A program made the position numbers and the translations under genes. Positions 52,477-59,974 of a stretch of 64,000 bases of DNA are shown one piece after another. Each line of letters opens with the position of its first letter. Position 1 is the stretch's first letter. Source of the stretch: Mixta intestinalis (GTDB lineage Bacteria; Pseudomonadota; Gammaproteobacteria; Enterobacterales; Enterobacteriaceae); the NCBI RefSeq assembly GCF_009914055.1, contig NZ_CP028271.1, positions 1,426,001 through 1,490,000 on the forward strand. Reading direction: 5' to 3'. Under the pieces are notes generated by a model, which saw only the letters and a list, made by a program, of their open reading frames with translations, was not told the DNA's origin and did not search any database.

Positions 52477-53538
52477 TTACTTTTCCATTTTGGCCGCTCG
52501 CGGTTGCAGGCTGCGCTTCAGCTGACCAATCAGCTCACGGCGAAAATCGCCCAGCTTCGGACGATCTTCCAGCCAGGGCAACGGGCGACACAACTCCATT
52601 GCTTTAATTCCCAACCGCGCGGTTAACAGCCCGGCACCGATGCCCTGGGCGGCACGTGCGGAAAGCCGCGCCGCCAGATCCTGCGACAGCCAGTCCATAC
52701 CTACCTCGCGAACCAGCTCAGAAGCACCGGCAAACGCGATGTTCAGCAGCACCAGACGAAACAGGCGGATGCGGCTGAAATAGCCCAGCTGGATGCCGTA
52801 CACGGCGGCGATACGGTTGATCATGCGCAGGTTGCGCCAGGCGATAAAGGCCATATCCACCAGCGCCAGCGGGCTGACGGCGATCATCAGCGTGGCTTCC
52901 GCTGCGTTGCGGCTAATTTCGGCGCGCGCCTGACGATCGAGCACCGGCTGCACCAGCTGCGCATAAAGCGTGACCACTTCCCGATCGTTATGGGTTTCAT
53001 GCAGCGATGCCTGCCAGCGCTGTAGCGCCGGGTGTCCCAAATCGAGTCCCGCCTGCTGCGCCAGTTTTTCGCAAAAGGCTTTACCACGCCCGTTGTCGTG
53101 GCTGTGCAGCAGCTCGCGGCCTACATCCCGCTCTTCAGCTCGCTGACGCAGCTGCCAGAGATGACGCCATTCAGTAACCAATGCGCCGACGCCGGCCAGC
53201 ACAATCAACAGCCCCGCTGCGCCTGCGCCCAGCGCAAACCACTGCTGCTGCTGCCAGGCATCCAGCGTCCACTGCACGCCCTGCGCTATCACGCTGGCGG
53301 CAAACAAGCCGATGCCTGCCGTAACCATGCGACGCCAGATGCTGCGCCGGGGACGTAACGCACGCTCGACCATCAGTTCATCACGCGGCGTTTCCACGTC
53401 GCTCTCCTCATCCTGACGCAGGATAAACTGGCTCTCATCCAGCGCATCAAAGCGCTGCGCCGGTTTTAGCACCTGCGCCGGCTCATTTTCCAGCGGTTGC
53501 GCAAAATCGATACGCGGTTTCAACGGCGGCTGATTCAT
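52477..53538 (-). CDS. ycjF: YcjF inner-membrane protein (DUF697)
   Basis: 353 residues, the same as E. coli. Two membrane segments lie around 70-125, followed by a DUF697 C-terminal domain (NINAFAGASELVREVGMDW-type; here LLNIAFAGASELVREVGMD). Its start overlaps the ycjX stop as ATGA. The pair YcjX-YcjF is part of the PspF regulon in several enterobacteria and sits downstream of the psp genes. Function unknown. Confidence 0.93.
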   Translation of the reverse strand: MNQPPLKPRIDFAQPLENEPAQVLKPAQRFDALDESQFILRQDEESDVETPRDELMVERALRPRRSIWRRMVTAGIGLFAASVIAQGVQWTLDAWQQQQWFALGAGAAGLLIVLAGVGALVTEWRHLWQLRQRAEERDVGRELLHSHDNGRGKAFCEKLAQQAGLDLGHPALQRWQASLHETHNDREVVTLYAQLVQPVLDRQARAEISRNAAEATLMIAVSPLALVDMAFIAWRNLRMINRIAAVYGIQLGYFSRIRLFRLVLLNIAFAGASELVREVGMDWLSQDLAARLSARAAQGIGAGLLTARLGIKAMELCRPLPWLEDRPKLGDFRRELIGQLKRSLQPRAAKMEK

Positions 53539-54941
53539 CGCAATTTATCTCCCAGTAAAAATTCCAGCGCGGCGTCCATGCGGATATGCGGCAGTGGACG
53601 ATCGACCTCCAGCATCTGTGGCCGGAACTGTTCAAAATGAAATCCCTGTGACTGCCAGAAAGCGTTACCCGGCAGGCGCGACGGTACGTCACCGGGAAAA
53701 ACCGTCAGCGGCTCGCCGTCACCCAGCCGATGCCCGCGCAGCGCCGGTATTTTTTCGCCCTGGTGATCGACGATACCGCTCTGCGTCGCCTGCACCGAGG
53801 CCAGCCCGATACAGTCGATGTTATCCGTACCGATACCTTCAAAAGCCGCATTCTGTCGGGCATCCTGTACCAGCTGTTGAAGCAGCGACACCAGGTTGGC
53901 ATGTTGATCGACGGTAATGTGATCCGCTTTGGTTGCGGCAAACAGCAGCTTATCGATGACCGGTGAAAACAGGCGGCGGAACAGCGTGCGTTGCCCGTAA
54001 TGAAAACTTTGCATGAGCTGCGTCAGCGCTAACCGCATATCGTTAAACGCCTGCGGACCGCTGTTAAGCGGCTGCAGGCAATCCACCAGCACAATCTGGC
54101 GATCGAAGCCGAGGAAATGGTTTTTATAAAAGGCTTTAACGATGTGCTGGCAGTAATAATCGTAACGCTGACGCAGCATAGCGATAGTGCTGCCCTTATC
54201 CGCCTGTGCCAGGCGCGTTTCATCTGACATGCACTCCTGCGGCAAGGGGAAAAATTGTAGGGCCGGCGCACCGGCCATCTCACCGGGCAGCACAAAGCGC
54301 CCCGGCTGAATAAAGTGCAGCCCTTCCTGCTTGCAGCGCAACAATGAAGCGGTCCAGGCATCAGCGATAGCGGCCAGCTGATTTTCGTCTGCGGGTGCCA
54401 GCGGATCGAGCGTGGCGCAGAGCCGTCGCCAGTCGGCGGCCCACTCTGCACGATCTCCCTGCAACAGGCTGTTCATCTGCCGCGACCAGCTAAAGTAATC
54501 CTGTGCCAGCATCGGCAGATCGAGCAACCACTCGCCGGGATAATCCACGATCTCCAGCCAGAGCGTGGCGGTCTGTTTGAAATGGCGCAGCAGCGAATCC
54601 TGCGAGCGGAAACGCAGTGCCAGCTGCATTTCGCTAACGCCGCGCGTGGGCGTCGGCCAGGCGGGTGGATTGCCATACAGCTGGGCCAGCCCTTCATCAT
54701 AGGTAAAACGCTGAATACCCATATCACGCTGCGGCACGCGTTTCACGCCCAGCAGCCGCTCTTCACGTACGACGGAAAAGAGCGGCAGCCGTGCTCCGGC
54801 GTGTACATTCAGCAGCTGATTAACCAGCGAGGTAATAAAGGCCGTTTTCCCGCTGCGGCTGAGGCCGGTTACCGCCAGGCGCAGGTGGCGATCCACGCCC
54901 CGGTTTACCCATGCCGCCAGTTCATGTTGAATTCGTTTCAT
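53535..54941 (-). CDS. ycjX: YcjX, P-loop stress protein (DUF463)
   Basis: 468 residues. P-loop GLSRSGKTAFI near residue 30, DYPGEWLLDLPML as a Walker B-like segment, TKADH as a G4-like motif. An unusual GTP-binding protein of unknown role, associated with the phage-shock response. The ATG at 54941 matches the E. coli start (MKR-Q-EL); 54965 is a longer in-frame reading. Overlaps ycjF by 4 nt. Confidence 0.93.
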   Translation of the reverse strand: MKRIQHELAAWVNRGVDRHLRLAVTGLSRSGKTAFITSLVNQLLNVHAGARLPLFSVVREERLLGVKRVPQRDMGIQRFTYDEGLAQLYGNPPAWPTPTRGVSEMQLALRFRSQDSLLRHFKQTATLWLEIVDYPGEWLLDLPMLAQDYFSWSRQMNSLLQGDRAEWAADWRRLCATLDPLAPADENQLAAIADAWTASLLRCKQEGLHFIQPGRFVLPGEMAGAPALQFFPLPQECMSDETRLAQADKGSTIAMLRQRYDYYCQHIVKAFYKNHFLGFDRQIVLVDCLQPLNSGPQAFNDMRLALTQLMQSFHYGQRTLFRRLFSPVIDKLLFAATKADHITVDQHANLVSLLQQLVQDARQNAAFEGIGTDNIDCIGLASVQATQSGIVDHQGEKIPALRGHRLGDGEPLTVFPGDVPSRLPGNAFWQSQGFHFEQFRPQMLEVDRPLPHIRMDAALEFLLGDKLR

Positions 54942-55073
54942 CAGGTCTGTCCTTGCTGCGTTCATAATGTCAGGAAAAGGAAAACGCCCGACAAGCTGAC
55001 CGTCAGTGTACTGTATTCATGAAGAAAACGGCTAACTGGCGACATCACACCTGATAAAGAGAAGACTCGCCGG

Positions 55074-55301
55074 TTAATGCGTCGGGGGACGCAGGCGGGA
55101 AGCAAGGCGGCTGGCGGCCTTTCTCAACAACGGCTCCAGCGTGAACGCGATCAGTAAACGCAGCGGCTTACGCGCTACGGATTTTATTGCCCAGCCGCTG
55201 ATCCCGGCAGGTGCCAGCATCAGCCCATGGATCAGTAACTGTTTGCCTGCGCTTTTCAGCACCGGCGTTGCGCGATAAGCGCGTTGACGAAAATTCGACA
55301 T
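55074..55301 (-). CDS. pspD: Phage shock protein D
   Basis: 75 residues (E. coli 73). Central hydrophobic stretch (LLIHGLMLAPAGISGWAIKS) and a very basic C-terminus (LLRKAASRLASRLRP). Membrane-associated psp member of unclear role. It lies 55 bp downstream of pspC in the pspA operon. pspE is not present. Confidence 0.9.
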   Translation of the reverse strand: MSNFRQRAYRATPVLKSAGKQLLIHGLMLAPAGISGWAIKSVARKPLRLLIAFTLEPLLRKAASRLASRLRPPTH

Positions 55302-55356
55302 ACTTCTCCTCGGGGCTTAAAAGCAGGCCGGCGGGCGAACCCGGACCAGCCTGTTA

Positions 55357-55719
55357 TCAAAGCTGACGAAAACGGCTACGGACGCTAAAGGTTTCTGAAG
55401 TTACGTAGCGTTCCAGCTGGCGCAGTTTGCTTTCGTTGCGCGCCATCTCATGGCTTAATGCATCCAGCAGCTCATCCGCTCGCGGTGGCGCAGCCTCCTC
55501 CTCAATGTATGAGGGCATCGGCTTTAGCACAAAACTGAGGATAATGTAGGCCAGCAGCGTCAGCATAAACAGGCCAAACACCATCGACAGCACCACAATG
55601 ACCCGCACCAGGGTTACCGGGATATCCAGGTAGTGGGCAATCCCGGCGCAAACGCCTTTAATTTTTCCCTGTTGCGGAATACGCCACAATTTTTTATCGC
55701 TGAATCGGCTGTTACTCAT
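55357..55719 (-). CDS. pspC: Phage shock protein C
   Basis: 120 residues (E. coli 119). The PspC domain is KLWRIPQQGKIKGVCAGIAHY (in part), with one membrane helix at about 35-62, ending SETFSVRSRFRQL. With PspB it senses inner-membrane stress and releases PspA from PspF. The ATG at 55719 has GGAGG 6 nt upstream and overlaps the pspB stop as ATGA; 55731 is a longer alternative. Confidence 0.95.
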   Translation of the reverse strand: MSNSRFSDKKLWRIPQQGKIKGVCAGIAHYLDIPVTLVRVIVVLSMVFGLFMLTLLAYIILSFVLKPMPSYIEEEAAPPRADELLDALSHEMARNESKLRQLERYVTSETFSVRSRFRQL

Positions 55720-55943
55720 GGCTGCCTCCATTCCGGGTGTTCTGCATCAAGAATCTCTTCCAGCGTCTGTATGCGCTCGCGCATGCGTTTGGCATCCTGC
55801 GTAAGCTGTTGCAGGCGCTGCATATCGCCGGAAGAGAGGCTGGCAGCGTTGTTCTGGCGATTGCTGTAGTGCAGCCACAGCCAGACCGGTGCCACAAACA
55901 GCACGAAAATAGTCAGTGGTATGGCAAGAAATAGTGAGCTCAT
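55716..55943 (-). CDS. pspB: Phage shock protein B
   Basis: 75 residues. A single N-terminal membrane helix (LFLAIPLTIFVLFVAPVWLWL, in part) and a C-terminal coiled coil with a leucine-zipper spacing (DMQRLQQLTQDAKRMRERIQTL, in part). It partners PspC in signal relay. It starts 94 bp after pspA. Confidence 0.95.
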   Translation of the reverse strand: MSSLFLAIPLTIFVLFVAPVWLWLHYSNRQNNAASLSSGDMQRLQQLTQDAKRMRERIQTLEEILDAEHPEWRQP

Positions 55944-56037
55944 TCTCTCTCCTTGAAGGTATCGCCCTTCGCGGGCAAAACGGCTAAATCAACAGCTGGC
56001 AGCGCCCTGCATAACAGCCAGGGCGTGCTTTTCACGC

Positions 56038-56703
56038 TTATTCGCTGCGGTTCATTTTTGCTTTCAACGCCGCCAGCTGCTCGCTGATGGCATCATCGGC
56101 TTTCAGCTCGGCGAACTGCTGATCCAGCGTTTTGCTTTTACCAAAGCGATGGCTTTCCGCTTCCGCTTCCATATGGTCGATACGACGCTCAAAAGATTCA
56201 AAACGCGCCATCGCATCATCCAGCTTACCGCTGTCCAGCTGACGGCGCACATCGCGGGAAGAAGAAGCCGCCTGATGACGCAGCGTTAATGCCTGCTGGC
56301 GAGCGCGGGTTTCAATCAGCTTTTTCTCCAGCTCGGCGATCTCGCCTTTCATACGCGCCAGCGTTTCATCAATCTGCGCCACTTCCTGTTGCAGCGAAGC
56401 GGTCAAATCGGTGAGTTTCTGTTTTTCGATCAGCGCAGAACGGGCCAGATCTTCTTTATCTTTGCGTAACGCCAGCTCCGCTTTTTCCTGCCACTCATTC
56501 TGCTGTAGCTGAGCCTGTTCGATACGGCGCAGCAGCTGCTTACGTTCCGCCAGCGCGCGGGCCGAGGTGGAGCGGACTTCAACCAGCGTATCTTCCATCT
56601 CCTGAATCATCAGGCGCACCATTTTTTGCGGATCTTCGGCTTTATCCAGCAGCGTGTTGATGTTGGCGTTCACGATGTCGGCGAAACGAGAAAAAATACC
56701 CAT
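56038..56703 (-). CDS. pspA: Phage shock protein A
   Basis: 221-residue, almost fully helical ESCRT-III-like protein (coiled coils about 25-185). It binds damaged inner membrane and, when idle, inhibits PspF. MGIFSRFADIVNANINTLLDKAEDP (in part) is the amphipathic membrane-binding N-terminus. The ATG at 56703 follows TGAGGAG; upstream reading to 56769 enters the promoter. First gene of pspABCD, under a sigma-54 promoter. Confidence 0.97.
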   Translation of the reverse strand: MGIFSRFADIVNANINTLLDKAEDPQKMVRLMIQEMEDTLVEVRSTSARALAERKQLLRRIEQAQLQQNEWQEKAELALRKDKEDLARSALIEKQKLTDLTASLQQEVAQIDETLARMKGEIAELEKKLIETRARQQALTLRHQAASSSRDVRRQLDSGKLDDAMARFESFERRIDHMEAEAESHRFGKSKTLDQQFAELKADDAISEQLAALKAKMNRSE

Positions 56704-56752
56704 AATTAACTCCTCAATAGTTAGCGCTAATTGTCGCTTTCGCTTTATCCAA

Positions 56753-56769
56753 TTCAAGTTACGTGCCAA
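56753..56769 (-). promoter_or_regulatory. Sigma-54 promoter of pspABCD
   Basis: On the minus strand TTGGCACG-TAAC-TTGAA matches the -24/-12 consensus (TGGCACG-N4-TTGCW) with one or two differences. It lies about 50 bp before the pspA ATG, the same position as in E. coli. Confidence 0.88.
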
Positions 56770-56830
56770 CTTTTAATTAGCTGAATTTAATGGATTTATA
56801 AAATTGACCTGACGGGCAACACATTGTAAC

Positions 56831-56847
56831 TTAGTTTAAAACACTAA
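56831..56847. promoter_or_regulatory. Candidate PspF upstream activating site
   Basis: TTAGT-N7-ACTAA is a palindrome 62-78 bp upstream of the -24 element and just before pspF, where PspF-binding sites are expected. PspF would also repress its own gene from here. Confidence 0.5.
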
Positions 56848-56865
56848 CTTTTGGTCAATTTAATC

Positions 56866-57867
56866 ATGGCAGAGTTTAACGAGAATCTGTTGGGCGAAGC
56901 GAATAGCTTCCTGGAAGTGCTGGAGCAGGTTTCTCGGCTCGCGCCGCTTAATAAGCCGGTTCTGGTGATTGGCGAACGCGGCACCGGTAAAGAGCTGATC
57001 GCCAGCCGTCTGCATTACCTGTCCGAACGCTGGCAGGGCCCCTTTATTTCGCTTAACTGCGCGGCGCTTAATGAGAACCTGCTCGACTCTGAGCTTTTTG
57101 GCCATGAGGCTGGGGCTTTTACCGGCGCGCGTCAGCGCCATCTGGGGCGTTTTGAGCGTGCCGATGGCGGCACATTATTTCTGGATGAGCTGGCGACAGC
57201 ACCGATGCTGGTGCAGGAAAAACTGCTGCGCGTTATTGAATATGGTCAGCTGGAGCGCGTAGGCGGTAATCAGTCGTTACAGGTTAACGTGCGGCTGGTG
57301 TGTGCCACCCATGCCGATCTGCCGCAGCTGGCGCAGGAGGGAAAATTTCGCGCCGACCTGCTCGACAGGCTGGCATTTGACGTGGTGCAGCTACCGCCGC
57401 TGCGCGAGCGCTGCAGCGATATTCTGCTATTGGCCGATCATTTCGCGATTCAGATGTGCCGCGAGCTGGGCTTGCCGCTGTTTCCCGGCTTTTCCGCCGC
57501 CGCGAAACAGACGTTGCTGGATTATGCCTGGCCGGGCAATATTCGTGAGTTAAAGAACGTGGTGGAACGCTCCGTTTATCGTCACGCTACCGCTGATAAC
57601 GAACTGGATAATATCATTATCAATCCGTTTGTCCGCCGCCCACAGACCGTAGTACCTGAGGACAAAGCAGCGTCATCAGACGCCCTTCCCGCCCTACCGT
57701 TGGATCTCCGCCTCTGGCAGCAGCAGCAGGAAAAAGCGTTGATGAAAAAAAGCCTGCAACAGGCACAACATAATCAACGGCGCGCCGCTGAACTGTTAGG
57801 AATTACCTATCATCAGTGGCGCGCAATGCTGAAAAAACATGACCTGACGCCGCGCCAGAGGGGTTAA
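56866..57867 (+). CDS. pspF: Sigma-54 activator PspF
   Basis: 333 residues (E. coli 325). It is an AAA+ activator without a receiver domain: Walker A GERGTGKELIA, GAFTGA loop in GHEAGAFTGAR, Walker B GGTLFLDELA, and C-terminal Fis-type HTH RRAAELLGITYHQWRAMLKKH (in part). It drives pspA transcription and is held in check by PspA. The ATG at 56866 matches the family start (MAEFNENLLGEANSFLE); a TTG at 56851 is a possible longer start. Its stop overlaps the convergent acyltransferase stop. Confidence 0.96.
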   Translation: MAEFNENLLGEANSFLEVLEQVSRLAPLNKPVLVIGERGTGKELIASRLHYLSERWQGPFISLNCAALNENLLDSELFGHEAGAFTGARQRHLGRFERADGGTLFLDELATAPMLVQEKLLRVIEYGQLERVGGNQSLQVNVRLVCATHADLPQLAQEGKFRADLLDRLAFDVVQLPPLRERCSDILLLADHFAIQMCRELGLPLFPGFSAAAKQTLLDYAWPGNIRELKNVVERSVYRHATADNELDNIIINPFVRRPQTVVPEDKAASSDALPALPLDLRLWQQQQEKALMKKSLQQAQHNQRRAAELLGITYHQWRAMLKKHDLTPRQRG

Positions 57868-58898
57868 CGTGCTATGGCAGTTTTCACCGGCACTTTATCT
57901 CCTTTCGCCTTAAATAAGGCGTTTAGCGGTGATTCGACAAAGCGCCAACAGAGGATTCCACCTATAACTGAACCTGACAACAGTAATAAAGTAAACCACC
58001 AGGTATGATGAGCAAAATGCAATTTTTTCGCGATTACTGCGCCGGCAGCCACAGTAAAAGCATGAACCAGATAAAGAGAGTATGAAGATTCACCAATTAA
58101 AATTAACAAATCTTTGCCCCAAAACGCACTGCTTTTGAAGAAATCCTCCAGCCCAACAAAACCAGAAAAGATAAAGAACATTGGTACACCACCACTGACT
58201 AATCGGCCTGCCACACTTTGATATACGCCAGTTTCATTTTGAATAACTAAGAGAAGAATACCAAGCGTTAGTAACGCAAAGCAGACGCGCCTGGATAGTG
58301 TCATACGCTTTAAAATATAAAAAGCAACCATTCCAAGAATAAATTCCAGCATAATAAATTTGGTAATGAATTTAAGGGATGGATTATCAGGCTGGAAAAA
58401 GAACCCCAACAATACTAAACATAATAATACTAATGATACGGCTAAAATACGCTTGCCTGCACTGTTAAACATTAAACCAGCTGCAAATATGAAATAAAAA
58501 GCAAACTCATAACTAAGCGTCCATCCATTATTAACTAAAAGTTTCTTTCCTAAAGGAAACAGCGTCCATGAAGAAATAATACTGGTTTCGCCACCTGAGC
58601 TGTTTACCATTGAAGGGGCAATGATGTAGATAATCAGCGCAACGCCTGTAATAGCCCAGTAGAGCGGTATAATCCTTTTGAATCGTCTGCTTATAAACTG
58701 ACCAAAATTGCATTTTTTACCGTCAGTTGTATAGCACATAATATAGCCGGAAATAATAAAAAACAGATCAACGCCAAATTGCCCAACATGGAAGAAACCT
58801 AAAGCACCATTATGATACTGCTCTCCCTTAATAGCGATATGATGCATTACAACCATTAATGCTGCCACAGCGCGCAAAACCTGAACTGAAACTATCAT
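57864..58898 (-). CDS. Membrane acyltransferase, OafA/YrhL family (acyltransferase 3)
   Basis: 344 residues with about 10 membrane helices. The conserved His of the family is in LMVVMHHIAI (residues about 15-24). GQFGVDLFFIISGYIMCY (in part) and SRRFKRIIPLYW are the RxxR/FFxxSG region. Such enzymes acetylate or acylate surface polysaccharides. The gene is more AT-rich than its neighbours and separates pspF from sapA, which are adjacent in E. coli, so it looks inserted. Its substrate is unknown. Stops overlap pspF by 4 nt (TTAA). Confidence 0.88.
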   Translation of the reverse strand: MIVSVQVLRAVAALMVVMHHIAIKGEQYHNGALGFFHVGQFGVDLFFIISGYIMCYTTDGKKCNFGQFISRRFKRIIPLYWAITGVALIIYIIAPSMVNSSGGETSIISSWTLFPLGKKLLVNNGWTLSYEFAFYFIFAAGLMFNSAGKRILAVSLVLLCLVLLGFFFQPDNPSLKFITKFIMLEFILGMVAFYILKRMTLSRRVCFALLTLGILLLVIQNETGVYQSVAGRLVSGGVPMFFIFSGFVGLEDFFKSSAFWGKDLLILIGESSYSLYLVHAFTVAAGAVIAKKLHFAHHTWWFTLLLLSGSVIGGILCWRFVESPLNALFKAKGDKVPVKTAIAR

Positions 58899-59177
58899 TA
58901 TTTACCTATAATAAAATTAATTGACACATCAGCGAAATGATGTCAACCGGCTTAATCCTTACAGGAAAAAAAGCAGATATAAGTTAATAATGATTTTACA
59001 AATCAGATGAATCAAGTTCTGTATGGAAACTTAATACCATTAATTTAGTTCACAATACCCGCGTGACAAAACTAATGAAGAAAATGGAATTGTTTATAAA
59101 AAAGAATGGCGATCTACCCACCGATCGCCATACCCACTGTTTTTATAAAACCGTTCATGCAAAGGCAAGTAAAATAA
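58899..59177. other. AT-rich spacer between acyltransferase and uraH
   Basis: 279 bp with no gene. It carries a hairpin GGCGATC-N8-GATCGCC at 59108-59129, which may be a weak terminator for uraH; otherwise nothing recognised. Confidence 0.4.
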
Positions 59178-59588
59178 TCAGCTGCCGCGATAGGTTGAAA
59201 AACCGTACTGGCTCAGCAACAGCGGGATATGGTAGTGCTCCTGCGTGTTGCTAACCTGGAAGTTCACCGGTACATCCGGGAAGAAGGTTTCTTTTTGCTG
59301 GCTGTGGAAATAGTCGCCGGTATGGAAGGTCACGCGGTACTGCCCGGCACTAAAATTTTTGCCATCGGGGTAGAAAGCGGCAATACGCCCGTCGGCATCG
59401 GTCGTTTTACTGGCCAGACGTACCCACTTATCGCCCTGCTGCTGCTCCAGGTCTACCTTGACGCCCTGTGACGGTTTACCAGTCTGGGTATTTAATACGT
59501 GTACGCTAATCGGGTTACGCGGTGCCTCTGCGGCAGCATGACCCATTACGCCCATTCCAGCCAGCAACAGTACGGTTTGAATTTTCAT
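59178..59588 (-). CDS. hiuH: Periplasmic 5-hydroxyisourate hydrolase (transthyretin-like)
   Basis: 136 residues. Signal peptide (MKIQTVLLLAGMGVMGHAAA) followed by a transthyretin-related fold. Active-site signatures are SVHVLNTQTGKPS near the mature N-terminus, RVTFHTGDYF in the middle and the C-terminal tetrapeptide YRGS. It hydrolyses 5-hydroxyisourate to OHCU in the uric acid pathway; enterobacterial copies are exported, as here. No urate oxidase or decarboxylase gene is nearby. Confidence 0.93.
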   Translation of the reverse strand: MKIQTVLLLAGMGVMGHAAAEAPRNPISVHVLNTQTGKPSQGVKVDLEQQQGDKWVRLASKTTDADGRIAAFYPDGKNFSAGQYRVTFHTGDYFHSQQKETFFPDVPVNFQVSNTQEHYHIPLLLSQYGFSTYRGS

Positions 59589-59686
59589 TGTCTTCTCCTT
59601 TTTGTTTACGTCCTTAGAGACTAAACGCTGATCGGCAGAAGATCAGGAAAAGCGGATCAGATCTGAAATTTCCCAGAACGTCAGAC

Positions 59687-59778
59687 AAAAAAAAAGCCCG
59701 CATCGGCGGGCAAGTAAATACTGGAAGCAATGTGAGCAATGTCGTGCCTTCTCCGGTAGAGCCACCTTTGAAGCGCGC
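59687..59778 (-). ncRNA. ryhB: RyhB-type iron-stress small RNA
   Basis: The minus strand contains ACGACATTGCTCACATTG directly followed by CTTCCAGTATTTACTT and a GCCCGC-CGAT-GCGGGC terminator hairpin with nine T's. The ACGACATTGCTCACATTG-CTTCCAGTATT core matches E. coli RyhB as I recall it; the 5' portion is divergent. The predicted length is about 92 nt (E. coli 90), taking GCGCGC at 59778 as the 5' end. RyhB is the Fur-repressed, Hfq-dependent RNA that silences iron-using proteins. Two Fur-box-like sequences precede it. In E. coli ryhB sits elsewhere (yhhX-yhhY). Confidence 0.9.
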
Positions 59779-59797
59779 AGTAATAGTAATCATTCTC
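59779..59797 (-). promoter_or_regulatory. Fur box overlapping the ryhB promoter
   Basis: On the minus strand GAGAATGATTACTATTAC with its next base matches the 19-bp Fur consensus GATAATGATAATCATTATC at about 13 positions, ending one base before the predicted RNA start. It would block RNA polymerase when iron-loaded. Confidence 0.75.
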
Positions 59798-59819
59798 AGT
59801 ATCGTTTGTAAAGTCATTT

Positions 59820-59838
59820 AATGAGAATATTTCTCATT
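59820..59838. promoter_or_regulatory. Second, palindromic Fur box upstream of ryhB
   Basis: AATGAGAAT-A-TTTCTCATT is a near-perfect 9-1-9 palindrome that fits the Fur 7-1-7 core (TGAGAAT-A-TTTCTCA). It is centred about 51 bp upstream of the RNA start. It also faces sapA, about 140 bp away. Confidence 0.7.
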
Positions 59839-59974
59839 CCCATACTATCACCGTGGCTGTTTTCCTGCTGACAACGCAGAACGGTGGAAAAAACAGCGGC
59901 CACCCCGGCAAACTTTGGGACAACTTGCAGAGTGCGATACACTCTGCCTGTCTACCCTTAAACGTTAACCTTCT

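Noticed and set aside
59614..59817. 67-codon ORF on the minus strand
   Set aside because: It runs through a Fur box, the RyhB RNA and its terminator; no ribosome site and no family resemblance.
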